Source of the DNA: Bipolaris cookei
Taxonomy: Eukaryota; Ascomycota; Dothideomycetes; Pleosporales; Pleosporaceae
DNA length: 64,000 nt
Reading direction: 5' to 3'
Assembly (NCBI GenBank): GCA_002286855.1
Contig: NRSV01000035.1
Location: 186,001 to 250,000, forward strand
The notes under the pieces are model-generated. The model did no database searches. It had not been told where the DNA came from and saw only the letters and a list, made by a program, of their open reading frames with translations. This document shows, piece after piece, positions 36,150 through 48,237 of this stretch. The stretch's first letter is position 1, and the number at the start of each line of letters is the position of its first letter. A program made the position numbers and the translations under genes.

Positions 36150-36830
36150 AGTCGGAGTACGATACTGATGGGTCTGTTTGGGAGGGAGCCACTGATTCTG
36201 GTAGAATTCTGGTGAAGGCTCTGATAGAGATCCTGATTGAGCGGCGGAGCTCAGCGACGTGGATCGCGCCGCTGGAGCTGTAGAGCTAGATGGTTCAAAG
36301 AGGCGAGAAATGTGATAGATGCATGGGCCCAAGCCCACGGCGTTGCGTACAGCAGCAAAAAATGGGCTCGCGGTAAACGCTATCGGCTTCGTATAGTGTG
36401 CAGCCGCGCAGGCAAGCCTCGTACAGTGAATGAGAACGAACCGAAAAGGCTACGGCCAGGCTCAACTAGCCAAAAAAAACTGACTGCAAAATGGCATTCT
36501 GGCTGCTGGCAGAAGATGGCGGCGATCTAGATAACAGTCAGTGGAGGGTAAAATAGTACGAGGGGAGGAAAAGTTTTCTCCATAATCACCCTCCTGCTAA
36601 GGATCAGTATGCGATAGCACGGTATCGTCAGGCCACCCGGGCGGTGATCCCAGAGGAGATGCTGAAGGCGATATGGGCAACATCGCGGGGAGCGAACCAG
36701 GCGCTGCAAATGGTACGGGCAGAGTTTCCATCGGTCAGAATGACGCGGCAAGATATCAAAAATCAATTCTTGAGGTACCGCCAAGCTGAACTGGGGCTAG
36801 AGATCGGGATTTGGCGGTCATTAATGCCCT
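36150..36830 (+). pseudogene. MULE-type transposase N-terminal remnant
   Basis: Fragments in two frames resemble the start of fungal Mutator-like transposases. A FAR1-like DNA-binding part (AWAQAHGVAYSSKKWARGKR, then RIVCSRAGKPR and RLRPGSTSQKKLTAKW) is followed, after a frameshift and stops near 36530-36590, by a helical part (YAIARYRQATRAVIPEEML, RMTRQDIKNQFLRYRQAELG). The catalytic DDE domain is absent, and the next gene starts about 130 bp further on. No matching right terminal repeat was found, so the element is truncated. The dispersed repeat at 35814 may be its left end. Confidence 0.65.
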
Positions 36831-36958
36831 CAAATCCGTGTTCAATAACCCCCCAATCATCCTCTGTCATTGGCACCCATCATAATACACAATACTTCAC
36901 ACACACTCAACTGTTTACAATTTATTCATTTCTCTCTCAGTCTCTCTTCTGTCATCTC

Positions 36959-38293
36959 TTACTCTGTTAGGCCCTCATAAACCAATCCCTCTACCTCCGC
37001 TACGAAATCAATCCATGCAGCCTCGTTCCACGGATAGTAACCCCCCCAAACAGTCACTACGACACCTTTCTCACCATCGATCCACATATCGCAATTTGGC
37101 GCACCATACCAATAGACGGTGCCCTTGCTTCTACCCCTCTTCCCATCTCTAAGCACTCTCTGTGCACCCTGAACACCGCAACCCAGCCCATAGCTACCTT
37201 CCGGATCTAGATGAGGAGAAGACAAGTCAACCGGAAGCAGGATAGGAAGAGCATCCGAAACAGGAAGACTACGAGAGTCGTTGCGCAGCTGCTCTGCAAG
37301 TTGAGGCTTTGTTATCTCCTCTACCGACTCGGTAGAAAGAACACGATGTCCGGTTATCGGATCTACACCTTGATTCTGCGGTAGCAAACTAGCAACAAGA
37401 TGCGTGTAGTCCCTTGCACTAGCCACTAACCCTGTTCCCAAGCACCCAACGTGATGCTGTCCCTCAGGATATGCATCCGATCTTCTGACGACCTCTGGTT
37501 CTGTAGCATCCAGCGCGATAAAGCCATTTTCGGTCCTTATGTTTCTTGGCCAGAACTTACCCGCATTCTGCGGCAGTGCTATAACAGAACCTCCAAACGC
37601 TGGCTCGAAACCAATTTCCCTGAGCCCTAGTGGATTGACAATGTTTTCTTGAAGATAGTCACCCAATGGCTTCTTAGTGATGCGCTCGATGAGCACGGCA
37701 ATCCAGTCTAGACCCTGTCCGTAGTTTGTGTGCGTGCCTGGTTGCCAGAGTAAAGGGCTTGCAAGGAGTATGTCATAAGGGCTATTAGCTTCATTTGCCT
37801 TTTCCCACGTTTCCTCGCCGAGATCGCGAATGTAGTCCAAAAGTAGTTGGTTGAAGTAAGTGTGGCCGCCGCCATAAGTATGATTTAGTAGCATTCGAGA
37901 TGTGATACTACCCTTTTGTTCTTCAAGTCGCCACTGCTTCTTCCCCGTCTTGGTATCTATGGTGTAGCCAGTCAAGACTCGCTTCGACGTGAGTTCTGGG
38001 AGGAAGGTGCTGATGGTGGTGGGGTCATCCAGGGTTGCCAGGCCTTGCTCGACAAGCTGCATGTATGCTATTGCACCGATGATCTTTGTAAGGGATTGGA
38101 TGACAGCTATTGATTCCGACGTAGGAGGTTTGGACGGACTGGAGCCATGAGAGAAGAGGACATTGTTCTGGGCATCGATCACATGGACTAGGGCAGACGG
38201 CAGTGAGAACTTGTCTGCTGTTGGTTGTGTAGCATTGTCAATGTGTTGTTTCAGCGCCGTGATAGTCTCCTGGTTAATGGTTGGAAGGCTCAT
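36959..38293 (-). CDS. Beta-lactamase-fold serine hydrolase (class C / LovD-like)
   Basis: A single-exon protein of 444 residues. The catalytic SxxK is SLTK at about 67-70 (VIQSLTKIIGAIAYMQ) and the tyrosine motif is at about 190-193 (GTHTNYGQGLDW). C-terminal strands with WYGAPNCDMWIDGEKGVV complete the fold. No signal peptide is visible, so it is probably cytosolic. Fungal members act as esterases or transesterases, often of unknown substrate; some belong to secondary-metabolite clusters, but no biosynthetic genes are nearby here. Confidence 0.88.
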   Translation of the reverse strand: MSLPTINQETITALKQHIDNATQPTADKFSLPSALVHVIDAQNNVLFSHGSSPSKPPTSESIAVIQSLTKIIGAIAYMQLVEQGLATLDDPTTISTFLPELTSKRVLTGYTIDTKTGKKQWRLEEQKGSITSRMLLNHTYGGGHTYFNQLLLDYIRDLGEETWEKANEANSPYDILLASPLLWQPGTHTNYGQGLDWIAVLIERITKKPLGDYLQENIVNPLGLREIGFEPAFGGSVIALPQNAGKFWPRNIRTENGFIALDATEPEVVRRSDAYPEGQHHVGCLGTGLVASARDYTHLVASLLPQNQGVDPITGHRVLSTESVEEITKPQLAEQLRNDSRSLPVSDALPILLPVDLSSPHLDPEGSYGLGCGVQGAQRVLRDGKRGRSKGTVYWYGAPNCDMWIDGEKGVVVTVWGGYYPWNEAAWIDFVAEVEGLVYEGLTE

Positions 38294-38882
38294 GGTGGAT
38301 GATGAGTGCGAGATTCGAATGTAAGAGGTATAAGATAGTACACTTTCTATGTGCGGCTGCTTATAAATTAGATTCTCAAAAGTTAGTGACTATTGCTAAC
38401 ATGCTGATGTTGCAGCCACTAAAAGCGCAAACTGTGCCTCGCTCGCCAAATAAAGTAACCTACTCTAGAAGGTCAGACTAACGCATAGAAGAAAAGATTT
38501 ACTCCAGTCAATAGATTCAGAGTCGCACGTAGCACAATTGCTTACTTTAGCCGATACTTGCTGCATAATTAGACAAAAGAGGACAGTCGCCAGGCAGTGT
38601 TGTGCATTGTGAGTAAGCGCGCTAGGCAGTCAGCAATGAGGAAAAACGGATCTGGCAACAATATATGGATTGCGATGTTCCAATAAAACCAAGTAAGTGT
38701 TCTTGTGCATAGTCAGCCGGGCCATGGCACGTACGCGATATTGTGAGTTTAATATGTGAATAGTTTTGCGTCAATCCTGTACTTCAATGCGAGAGGGTCC
38801 GATGTCTCAAGTAAAGCTCCTAGGACATGCGAAACTCCACAATAATCCCACACTGCGTTTGTCATCGTAATCATCATCACCA
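38294..38882. other. Intergenic between a start and a stop on the minus strand
   Basis: 589 bp, AT-rich; nothing recognisable. It contains the promoter of the hydrolase gene and the 3' end of the glycosyltransferase gene. Confidence 0.5.
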
Positions 38883-39820
38883 TCAATAGATATCTTCCCA
38901 TTTCCCCCAAATGACGTCATGCTTGTATTTATCCATAAGTTGACCTGTAGGGTCGTCGCCCTTTACATGTGCCCATGCACCCGCGAAATGCAGGATAAAT
39001 TTGCCAGGCTCCCACTGACCATGCTCGTCTTCGTAGCATTTGATCTCTTCGGGAAAGGCGTTCAATTTCGATTGAGGCGCAACGATGAACCTCTTCGAGT
39101 ATGGCTCCTCCTTCATGACGTGCACCAGGGCGTCCTGCTCGCTGTAGTCTTTGCCCTCGTCGGTGTGGCGGAGATCAAGCGCACGGTGGATGAATTCGAG
39201 GGATCGGTCGTGTGCGCGGACTATGAATGATCCCAGATTGAGGCCGTTGCAATCGTTGGTGAAGATGTAGTCAACGTTGTCAGCATGCTCGACATTCTGC
39301 AACTCGTCGTCGATTATGTCGGCAACATTGACATTAGTGTTGGTGATGAGTGTGTCGAAGTCGAGCCACCATATCCAGTCATACTTTGCAGACTTGACCA
39401 GCCTCTCAATCATGTCGAACTTCCAATAGACAGGGTTTCCAGTTTCGCTGTGCTGTTCGTAGTCGGTAACGAGGTCATAGCCGTGACGGCGGGAGTAGTC
39501 TGAGCAGGAAGTATGTTAGTATATCGCTTTTGTGTAACAGCTTGGCTAAGCTTACGATCTTTGTTCCTTAGCGAGAAATAGAGATATGATCTCTGCTCGG
39601 TGACGAAGGTTACGAGGGCCAATCGAGGCGGCTTCTTCTCCTCGACATGTGGCTTCTGCTCAGGCTCGACAGGAGCGGGCGAAGGAGGTGGAGGAGGCGA
39701 TGGCGGCAACAAATGCTCCTCATGTCTCGTTCCTTGACTGAGTTCCCAGCCCAAGAAGGCCAGGAAGGCGAGCAGAAGTATGAGTGATGGCGGCAGCCTC
39801 CTTGCCGACCGGACGAGCAT
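38883..39820 (-). CDS. GMA12/MNN10-family glycosyltransferase (GT34), type II membrane protein
   Basis: It probably adds hexose to N- or O-glycans in the Golgi. Exons 39820-39556 and 39499-38883 give 293 residues. The N-terminus has a short basic cytosolic tail and one anchor (PPSLILLLAFLAFLGW), then a proline-rich stem (PPSPPPPPSPAPVEP). The catalytic domain contains YSRRHGYDLVTDYEQH, YWKFDMIERL, the DxD motif in WIWWLDFDTLITN, NDCNGLNLGSFIVR and a late FILHFAGAWAHVK histidine motif. I chose the ATG at 39820 because an upstream in-frame extension encodes an Ala-His repeat from a microsatellite. At 293 residues it is somewhat shorter than many GT34 enzymes but the domain appears complete. Confidence 0.88.
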
Positions 39821-39889
39821 GGTTGCAACAGAGTATCGAATTGAAAAAGGCGCTTGATTGACACGTGAGCAGGATGTTTTCACCTTGAC

Positions 39890-39923
39890 ATGAGCATGAG
39901 CATGAGCATGAGCATGAGCAGCA
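39890..39923 (+). repeat. GAGCAT hexanucleotide microsatellite
   Basis: About five and a half consecutive GAGCAT units just upstream of the glycosyltransferase start codon, in its presumed 5' leader or promoter. Confidence 0.85.
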
Positions 39924-40637
39924 CCGAAGTGGGCACAGTTGTGGCAACTGAAGGTGTGAGGGATGGAAGCCACTCATGGTGGAGATTAGAGATTGGGCGA
40001 GGAAAAGGAGACATGGTGGATTCACGTCAGGGACTCAGCCGTAGACAGGGTGGCGCAACGTTGCACAGCATATTCTGGACCAGGCGGATGGCGAAAATGC
40101 TGCCTGGAGCAACAAGAGCGATGATGGACAAAGAAGTCACAGATGCGAACATCGGGCGCCAGTCTAGATGGGCAGTCGAGTCTACACGAATTGCCCGTAT
40201 TGAGTAAAGTGGACCGGAACAGCGCGGCAAGATTCGCGCTAGGCCCCTGCATCAGCTCTTTTCTACTCCTCTCTCCACCCGCCGTGACGACGACGACGGC
40301 GACATCATCAATATTATCATTGAGACCGGCCCGAATCCGTCATGTCTGGCTCTCGGGGTGCGCGCAAAGGACTCTTCGTCTACGGTGTCTGGCACCGTAT
40401 GATGGCCAATACTCAAGCCACTCTGGGCTGTCTGCTCACGTGCCGTCAGGTGACTGCAGTCCGCGACTGCCCGCAGTGCATCTACAAACCTCAAAACCAC
40501 GCCCAAATCATGGGGGATGGTGTATGATATGCTCTTCATCTCCAAATGCCTTGCGCACAATTCTTATCAGCTCATTCCAGTTCGCACATGCAACAAACCT
40601 CCACAAGAACAATGCAAGTTCTTCCTATGGGACGACA
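39924..40637. other. Intergenic between divergent genes
   Basis: Open frames continue on the plus strand into the next gene, but their composition is that of a leader region; no domain is seen. Confidence 0.45.
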
Positions 40638-41378
40638 ATGCCCGTACGAGAGGACGAAGCTGTCGCTAACACAGCTGCCCCTCTCACTCCAGACCGCAAG
40701 CGTAAACGCTCCGTCAGCGGAAATCTAGACAAGTACCGTCCTTCAAAAGCCCAAGACGACCATGATCCGGGTGAAGCCATGTCTCATCGGGAAACGCCTG
40801 GTAAGGCTGCCAAGACAACAATCTTCAGCACTCCCGCCACCAAAAGATCCAATCTCCCCTGGGACGAAGATCAAAACAGCGATACAGCAGCTTATGGACT
40901 GCAAACACCTCACACGGGACCGAAGGCTCAGGGGGGTCCGTTGAATTTAAGACCTCCCACAACAGCGGCTAGTCCATTTCCTTCTCCTGCAGCCAGTCAA
41001 GAAAGCATCCGCAGAGTTGCAACACGCTACTCAACGCCCTATACTTCTATCGATGAAACGTCAAAGACAAGTCGCTCCAAGAACCCAGTGGAGCAAGACC
41101 TAGTCGGTGACATCTTTAGTCTGTTGCAAGAATCCAACATAGTCTTACCTGTCTATACTGAAGAGGAGCTTAGAATCTTGTTAATCAGACATGTAAAGTG
41201 TACAGAAAGTTTTAAGAGAGCATGAGACGTGGCCCGCCTTGCTTTCAAGGCAAAGAACGCGAAGATTACTGAGTTTACGTACCGAATACGTACCCTTGGG
41301 GCCAAATTGGAGGCGGAGACGGCAATGGTGACGCATCTACAATGGGAGGCCCAGAACCAGACTTCGGACCTCGACTAG
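40638..41378 (+). pseudogene. Basic/coiled-coil protein of unknown function interrupted by an in-frame TGA
   Basis: From the ATG at 40638 the frame is open for 195 codons to a TGA at 41223-41225. It then continues without another stop for 50 codons to a TAG at 41376-41378. The part after the TGA has coding character: DVARLAFKAKNAKITEFTYR, then a heptad-like LGAKLEAETAMVTHLQWE. The N-terminal part has a basic cluster (DRKRKRSVSG, likely nuclear localisation), Ser/Thr-Pro sites and a helical block VEQDLVGDIFSLLQESNIVL. The simplest reading is that CGA (Arg) became TGA. Alternatives are a functional truncated protein, stop-codon readthrough or a sequence error. I do not recognise the family. Confidence 0.6.
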
Positions 41379-42248
41379 ATTTCCTTCTGCACAACGATCA
41401 GGAAAAAACCCAATGAGGGCACCGAAACGTCCCGCTCTTCCAAGCACCGATTGTGTAGCGTGCAAACAGTCGCCGTTGATCTGCACTATCCTGTCCTGTC
41501 TTCACATAATGCCTCGGTAGACCCCACCATCTCCAAATCTGACGGGCTAAGTTCATCACTTAATTCCTTGGTACATGTTGGTGATATCTTCATCGCCCTG
41601 ATGCGCCTGGCAGAAATATTTGCGACTGGCGTGTTGCCATACAATTGCTTAGCCATTCCCGTCTGACGAAAGCAAGTGCAGGCTGATATGCGTGGCTACC
41701 GCCACCATGCGCCATCAGATCCTCGGCTCTCACATGCGTGTCTATATTGCAGCGGAAATCAACGACCCAATTGAGAACTGGACCCGTCATGTTCGCAATA
41801 CAAGCTTCCGTGCTATTATAGGCAAGTGGGCATGTTAGAGGGGAGGGGAGGGGATCTCCATGGTATCTAGGATTTGCTTTGCTTTTCTCGCTTCTTATCA
41901 ATGCGCTACGGACACAATGCACCGTACTACAGCGGCGTATGCATACATATGTAGGCACTGCAACTGCACGTCCGGATCCCCAAAGTGTTTTCCGGTTAGT
42001 CAGGGACTATCGATAAGGGCAAGACGAAGAGAAAGAGACTTTTGTGTAGATTTTAGTGGCGATTGCCAAGAAGTTCGGGTTTATATTACATCCTTTTTGA
42101 AAAGCTCGACAACATTTAAGATCTCAAGCACGACCGTTGCAGCTGGTCATAGAAATCATCAATTTCAAGATTCTTATTTGAGTATCTTATTTACAAGCCA
42201 AAATAACCCTTAAGCCTAGCAACTCTTCTTCTGAACTCCATCCATACG
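41379..42248. other. Intergenic
   Basis: 870 bp without a supported gene; a short G-rich run (GGGGAGGGGAGGGG) lies at about 41841-41854. Confidence 0.5.
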
Positions 42249-43157
42249 ATGGGATCCATAGACCAGAAACCCGGTATGCTACTCGTGCACCCACGCTTAC
42301 TTCACGAGAGCAAATATTTTAGTCCATACTTCTGGCGGTGGACAAGACTGCATTTTCGAGACATGCTTAACATGTCCTCGGACAAACATTCAAACGGCAA
42401 AGTCACCTCTTGCTTGCGGTTCGCCAGATCCAACGAAGGAGAGGGTTATGGACACAATCCAGGAGATACAAAGCCAATGTTTGTGTACGCATGTCTTGTT
42501 GACAACTTGGACATCTTGAAGAGCAAGGCATACGATGAAATAAGCCGGAGGTTGAATTTGGAAACCACGAGGGAGCTCGGTGAGGATGAATACCCAGTAG
42601 AATACAGTGGAAGTTTGGAGCAAGAGGGCAAACTGCCAACAGTATTCGACATCGTTGATGCCAAGTTTGCTGTCTATGAAGAGATTCCAACGGGAGGTGG
42701 AGCGACGTTTCAGAACTTACCCCCATATTTGCTGTCTGCCTCAGGCACTATGCCTGAGACACTCTCGACCTACCTGATTGCAGTAAATGTCGGACTCCCT
42801 GCAACCGCAGGCGATGACATGAAGAACATATCCGAAATGCTGTTGGGACGTCTGGGGAAACTTCTACCCGATTTCATCAAAACATACTCATCACTCTACC
42901 GTTGGAAAGGTAAGGAGGCTCAGCCAAAGGATCACCCACTCACCGACGCTGAGAAGAATGCTGGGTGGATGTTTATGATTTGCGTATCTGGTCAGATAGG
43001 ACCTTTTTCTGACGGTACAGATTCGATACATAAAGATGTTTTCGATCGTGCGATCTGGTCGCTTGGATACGGTGTCGATGTTCAGGTGGGGGAGATGGTA
43101 GGAGAGGATGTGCCGCGAAGCTATGGGATCTGGGACGGAAACATTTTCATGCGTTAG
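42249..43157 (+). CDS. Uncharacterised single-exon protein
   Basis: 302 residues with balanced globular composition, so a real gene is likely. It lacks a signal peptide and membrane segments. Visible segments include MLLVHPRLLHESKYFSPYFW near the N-terminus, VYACLVDNLDILKSKAYDEI in the middle and SGQIGPFSDGTDSIHKDVFD near the end. The flanking regions are gene-poor. I do not recognise the family and assign no function. Confidence 0.65.
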   Translation: MGSIDQKPGMLLVHPRLLHESKYFSPYFWRWTRLHFRDMLNMSSDKHSNGKVTSCLRFARSNEGEGYGHNPGDTKPMFVYACLVDNLDILKSKAYDEISRRLNLETTRELGEDEYPVEYSGSLEQEGKLPTVFDIVDAKFAVYEEIPTGGGATFQNLPPYLLSASGTMPETLSTYLIAVNVGLPATAGDDMKNISEMLLGRLGKLLPDFIKTYSSLYRWKGKEAQPKDHPLTDAEKNAGWMFMICVSGQIGPFSDGTDSIHKDVFDRAIWSLGYGVDVQVGEMVGEDVPRSYGIWDGNIFMR

Positions 43158-45529
43158 GGAGAACCGTGATTGGAACAAAAGGGAAATGAATCAAGGGATC
43201 AATAAAAGCCTCTCCATGCTTAGCTGTATCATTGGCATCGTGTCGGATCAGCTTCGGTCTTTGATCTGTATATGCCTTATACATTGCGGGATTGGGTCTT
43301 TGTTCGTTGGCAACTAGCAATTCTGCTTTGCTAGGTACGGACCTATGTCGCGAAATCCAAACACCCATTGCGCATCACATACATCTCAAGTGGCCTCACC
43401 TGCGCTATGTAAATCAAACGCTAAACCATTGATCTACAAAATGAATATGGGTATGAAGCTGAAGATAAAAAATATTCATATTGATGCGCGACTAGCGGCT
43501 GAGGAGGGCTGAATGTATTTGCCGCTGTTGATCAATGATGTAGTTTCTCCAGAATGATTTCACGACAATACACATTCGAGCCATGTTATATCTAGCCCCT
43601 ATGAAAAGGTTCCTCTTCATTACCATGTTGGAACAATTTCAAGTCTCGTAAACTTCCGTCATGATAAGCCACCAAATCTACTTATGTTCAACATCGCTTG
43701 GTAATGGTTCATCTCCTCCATTCTTTTATTTGCCATCGAATTTCGTGTTCTTGTTAATTGGTAGCTGCGAAACTAAAAGTTCAAACCGGTTCACATTAGA
43801 GAATCGAAAACATCGGACGTTGGCGTGTGCAAGTCCGCAGCTTGAGCACACACACACACATGCACACAAGGGCCAAGACCAATCTGAGGTGCGTACATTA
43901 AACCCATTCTATAATGTGGGGTTTAGTAAGACACGTCTGTGAATCTTACATGATCATTGGGAATCCTTGTTAGTTCTGGATAGGCTGGCTCATGAACTTC
44001 GGGATGAAGTTAGACCTCTTGGTCTAGGGGTTTATAGTACAAAAACAACGTTTATATAGTACGAGCTCGAATAAGAAGAAAACAATCATTGATGATGTCA
44101 ATTAGTGAATCCCGAAGGTAGTGTGATCTGTATAACAAACAACGGAAATAAACTATGTAGGAGAGGCCACTTTTTTCAGCAATCACAGTGCTTGAGGAAT
44201 TGGATGCACGGTATCCGAAAACATTTTCTAGTAAGTTGATACTAGGTATTGGCAGAGCGGCCACAATGACTTCTTTTCAGTACACAACAACAATGCGAAA
44301 ATAGCCGCATATAGTGAGCTGTGAATGTTTGTCGCAGCCTATGCAAGGCCGCAGAAGCAATGACTTCAGTTGAGCCGAGGTGTCAGGTGTAAGTACCTGG
44401 ATTCGTTGAACCTCAACCGAAGAACGTTCAGGGAACTTTATTACTACGCCAGTACGTAAACACCGGGAGTCTATCAGGGAAACCAAAAGGACCCTTAGCG
44501 AACCTGATCTTGACGCCCATAACCACCACGTATAAACAACGATAAGGCGGGGCGATAATAGAGAGCACACATAATACGCAAATCAACTCACCGCACGTAC
44601 GCGTGCGATAAACAACAACATCCATTTTTCTCACTGCACCTACGCGTGCAACACTGTTTTACAATCACCTGGCTGCTTAGGCTTTTTCGCGGGAAGAGAG
44701 GTTGGTGCGGTTTGACGTACACGGCCACCGGCACGATGTGCCAGCGAATTGCCGGCCTGCGCACGTGCGCCATGATTCCCATGTAACAATGGAGTCTTCC
44801 CATTGCTTGAGTCGCATTTGGCTAGTACCTGTTTTCTCGTCCATTAGGTATGGCAGATGAAAGTTCAGCGAAGAACAAGCGTGATGGTAATGGGTCAATG
44901 GCGACTGCAGCTAAGCATTGGCAATCCGGAAGACGGCAACAGAGTGCGCCATGATTTGTCAGAAATATTCCAACCATCCAGTGTGACGTACGTCGGAAAC
45001 GTAGCCGACAGACAGTGATCCACTTCTCCCAGCGGAAGCTTGGCGGCCCACGATAGCCTCCACACAACTACCACAGAGATGTGTTCATCTAAGGAATCGT
45101 ATGATAGTTATCGCCACATGAATCCTTCATACGAAAAGAGCTTGTTTTGCCTGGTAATAACCGTCTGTGGCGTTGCAAACCGCGTTCCTATGGCGGAATA
45201 CAATAGGTTCGTTCAACAGTTTGAAGCTACACATGGGATTCTTGGCACTTCGCACGCCTTGAGCCAAACGAACTGAACCAAATGATCCACCGGATACTTA
45301 TTAAGAGCTCTAGTATCACTTTTTGGCGGACGTAGTGGGGTCCACGTCCTGGGCAAGATAAAAAACTGACCCACTCCTTTACAGTGAGATTGATGAAATC
45401 CACCATTATTTGGAAGTTTGAGAAAATACCAACGCTATAACAAGTGCAAATCCAATTCTAGTGGTATATCTTTTCACGGGGGCAGCCTCTTATCCATCTA
45501 TCTCAGTATACAGCAAGCAGCTCTGCAAT
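43158..45529. other. Long intergenic stretch upstream of the transporter
   Basis: About 2.4 kb. Short overlapping frames on the minus strand at 44.3-45.1 kb have no motif or exon chain. A short CA repeat lies at about 43849-43866. I see no RNA gene. Confidence 0.45.
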
Positions 45530-47774
45530 ATGGCTATGCAAACCCTGCGAAAAATCGGCGACTACATCGCGCCTCCTGCTGCGAAGAGTGAGGACGGCCG
45601 TGACCAATGGCCGTCACGGGCAGCCTTCCTACTTGCTGCAATGGGTGGCTGTGCTGGACAAGGAAATCTGCTCAGATATCCTAGTGTTCTGTATAACAAC
45701 TATGGACTTCAGTGGTTCATCCCATATCTTTTGGCTGTGTTCCTCATCGCCATTCCTGCACTTATCTTAGAGGTCTCGATTGGACAAGCCTACCGTGGAG
45801 GAACCGTCATCGCATGTAAGACTGTGCCGCGAGGGACTTGTACAGGATACAGGCTGACGTAGTTCACCATCTCTAGTCAATAATGTACATCGCCGGCTGA
45901 AGGGTGTAGGTATGGGGTCGATCATTGTTAGCTTCCTCGTTGTGCAATATTTCACTGTCAACTTAGCATGGATCATGCAGTACTTCCGGCATAGCTTCAC
46001 TAGCCCCTTGCCATGGAAAAATCGGATCGAAGAATTCTACTACCAAGACGTACTTCAACGCGGGGAGATCAACGAAGGAAGCCTGAGCGCCGATGGGAAT
46101 TCAATAGCCCAGTTCACGGGTTACCCCAACGGAACACTTATTGGCGAAACAGTCGGATGGAGTATTTTTGTTTGGTTCCTCATCTGGATTTCTATCTTCC
46201 GTGGCGTTGGAATAACAGGGCGAGTCGTCTACTTCACCATGGGATTACCAATTGTTACTACCATCATCTTTGTTGGAAGAGCATTGTCGCTTGAAAATGC
46301 AAGAGAAGGCGTTGACCTTGTGTGGAGGACATGGAGGAGCGATCAGCTTGCTTCGGGTTCTGTCTGGCAGACAGCTGTTGGCCAGGTATTCTTTTCAACT
46401 GGCATCGGCTTTGGATACTTCACCTCGTACGCCAGCTACAACACCAAACATTCCAACGCTGTCATGGACGCATGTCTCATCTGCAGTAGTAACGTTCTAT
46501 TTGAGAACTTTGCTGCATTTGCTATCTTTGGTGTTGTTGGCTTCCTCCGCAGATGGCCACAGGACGGTGAAAGACTCGGCGCTTTTGTTGTTGGGTTCTT
46601 AACTTTACCCGAAGCTGTACTCCAAATGCCTGGAGCTAATTTCTGGGCAGTACTATTATTCTTCACGCTTGTGGTTCTTGGATTCAGTTCGGCTTTTGTT
46701 ATGTTGGATGTTGTGGTCACCCTTATCTGCGACTCTGGTATAGTCAAGGCGTCACGACCTGTTGTCGTCACCGCACTTACTATCCTTTGCTTTCTCATGT
46801 AAGTATGTTTCCTTGTTATTTTCACCAAAGAGGAATAGCTTTCCCTCACAGCTGCCAGCTCTCATGAATGCCTACTAACCTGCCCTATCAACGTATAGGT
46901 GCCTACCATACTGTACCGAGTTTGGATACTATCTTCTTGATGGCATTGATCGATGGGTTAACAATGTTGCCCTCATTTTTGTTGTGTGGAGCGAAGTCTC
47001 CAGTGCTACTACTGTATACCGATGGAAAGACATCGTTCACCAGACAGGGCTTCCTGCTTTCATAGTCTACAATGTGGGCTTTCTTGGTGCTCAGGTGCTT
47101 GGCATTAGCCTAGCCCATGGAATCAATAGTCCAAGTATTGGAGCAGGTACCGGCATTGGTTTCTACTGTCTCATGACTATCGTTGCTGTCACACTAGCAC
47201 GGAATCCTGACATAGATGCGCCTTCATTCTGGAACAGGACTGCCTTTTTTAGGAAGTTTTGGTATCTCGCATTTTACTCAGTAAGTACCACATGGAGTTG
47301 TAGCGCTTTTTCTTGAAAAACTGACTCAACATCTAGGGCAATCAAATACGCCGTGACTTGAATGTGATTGTTGGGCAAGGCAAGAATTGGAAGATTCCTC
47401 CATTTATGCCCGTCCTGCTCCGTTATCTTAGCGGCCCTGTCCTCGCCATAATACTTTCTTTTGCCTTCCCAGAGTTTCATACTCTTCGCTACGACCCAAT
47501 GATGATTTCTGGGTTCACATTGTCTATCCTGACTGTTATAGCTATCCTGTTCGGCTTGGTGATGCCTCGATATTACGATGCATTCATCCCTGTATACCGG
47601 CGATCTGAGGGTACTGAGCCAACAATACCGATGCAAACTAAGGGCGAATTAGGTGGAAAGCCAACAACAGAAACGATAGCTACGGAAAATGGCCATGGAA
47701 GTGTAACAAGAGACTTGTCTCTAGGACAAGAAACGGGTGGCGAGAAGCAGCTCAAGACAACAAGCCTGACATGA
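45530..47774 (+). CDS. Sodium:neurotransmitter symporter (SNF/SLC6) family transporter
   Basis: A plasma-membrane or organelle transporter, probably of amino acids or related solutes. Exons 45530-45815, 45877-46798, 46899-47280 and 47337-47774 give 675 residues in phase. TM1 carries the SLC6 sodium-site signature in fungal form: AMGGCAGQGNLLRYPSVLYN. There are about twelve hydrophobic helices, e.g. IPYLLAVFLIAIPALILEVS, IIVSFLVVQYFTVNLAW, FFSTGIGFGYFTSYASYN (TM6 region), LLFFTLVVLGFSSAFVMLD and FTLSILTVIAILFGLV. The cytosolic tail is hydrophilic and Thr/Gly-rich. The start at 45530 is chosen because the upstream in-frame extension has no helix or family similarity. It lies next to the transposon island (148 bp to the inverted repeat). 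Confidence 0.9.
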
Positions 47775-47921
47775 TCAAATAGAGGTACAGCCTGAGATTT
47801 CGGTTTTTTGTTATCACGTAGATATAAAATTTGTCACCATCGATGATTGAGGATAAGGTGAGTTTCATATGGTGTTAGTGCTTCAATTGACCACACATTG
47901 TTGAATCTAGCTTTTGCGATA

Positions 47922-48237
47922 ACGTGTTTCACCACCGAGCGCCGCAGTTTCCCCACCAAATCTTCTTCGCAACGCCGTCTACGCAACACCACCATAATTT
48001 TTCTTATTAAGTAGAACATGATATTATTCTTCAGACGCGTCGCTATTCTCTATATCCTCTAATTCTACTTGGCACATGCGGGAGTTATGTCCGATTTGGC
48101 TGCAACGCCCGCAGCGCCGTTCACTGCTTACCCTCTTCGCAGGCGTTACACCATCATTACAGCTACCACCCTCTACCTCAGCGATCTGATCAGCTATCTG
48201 AACAACTTTCTGAGACCCCTCTGCCTGTAAGTAGCGC
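47922..48237 (-). pseudogene. 3' end of a second pogo transposase within E2
   Basis: Read on the minus strand it encodes only the C-terminal tail of the transposase, including a C-x2-C-x4-H-x4-C knuckle, as in E3 at 51648-51860 (roughly 85% identical by eye). The rest of the gene is missing at the junction. Confidence 0.75.

Noticed and set aside
39821..39973. N-terminal extension of the glycosyltransferase with an Ala-His repeat
   Set aside because: The repeat is the translated GAGCAT microsatellite; the type II anchor follows directly after the ATG at 39820.
43981..44045. tRNA-like stretch
   Set aside because: No consistent acceptor stem or T-loop could be folded by eye.
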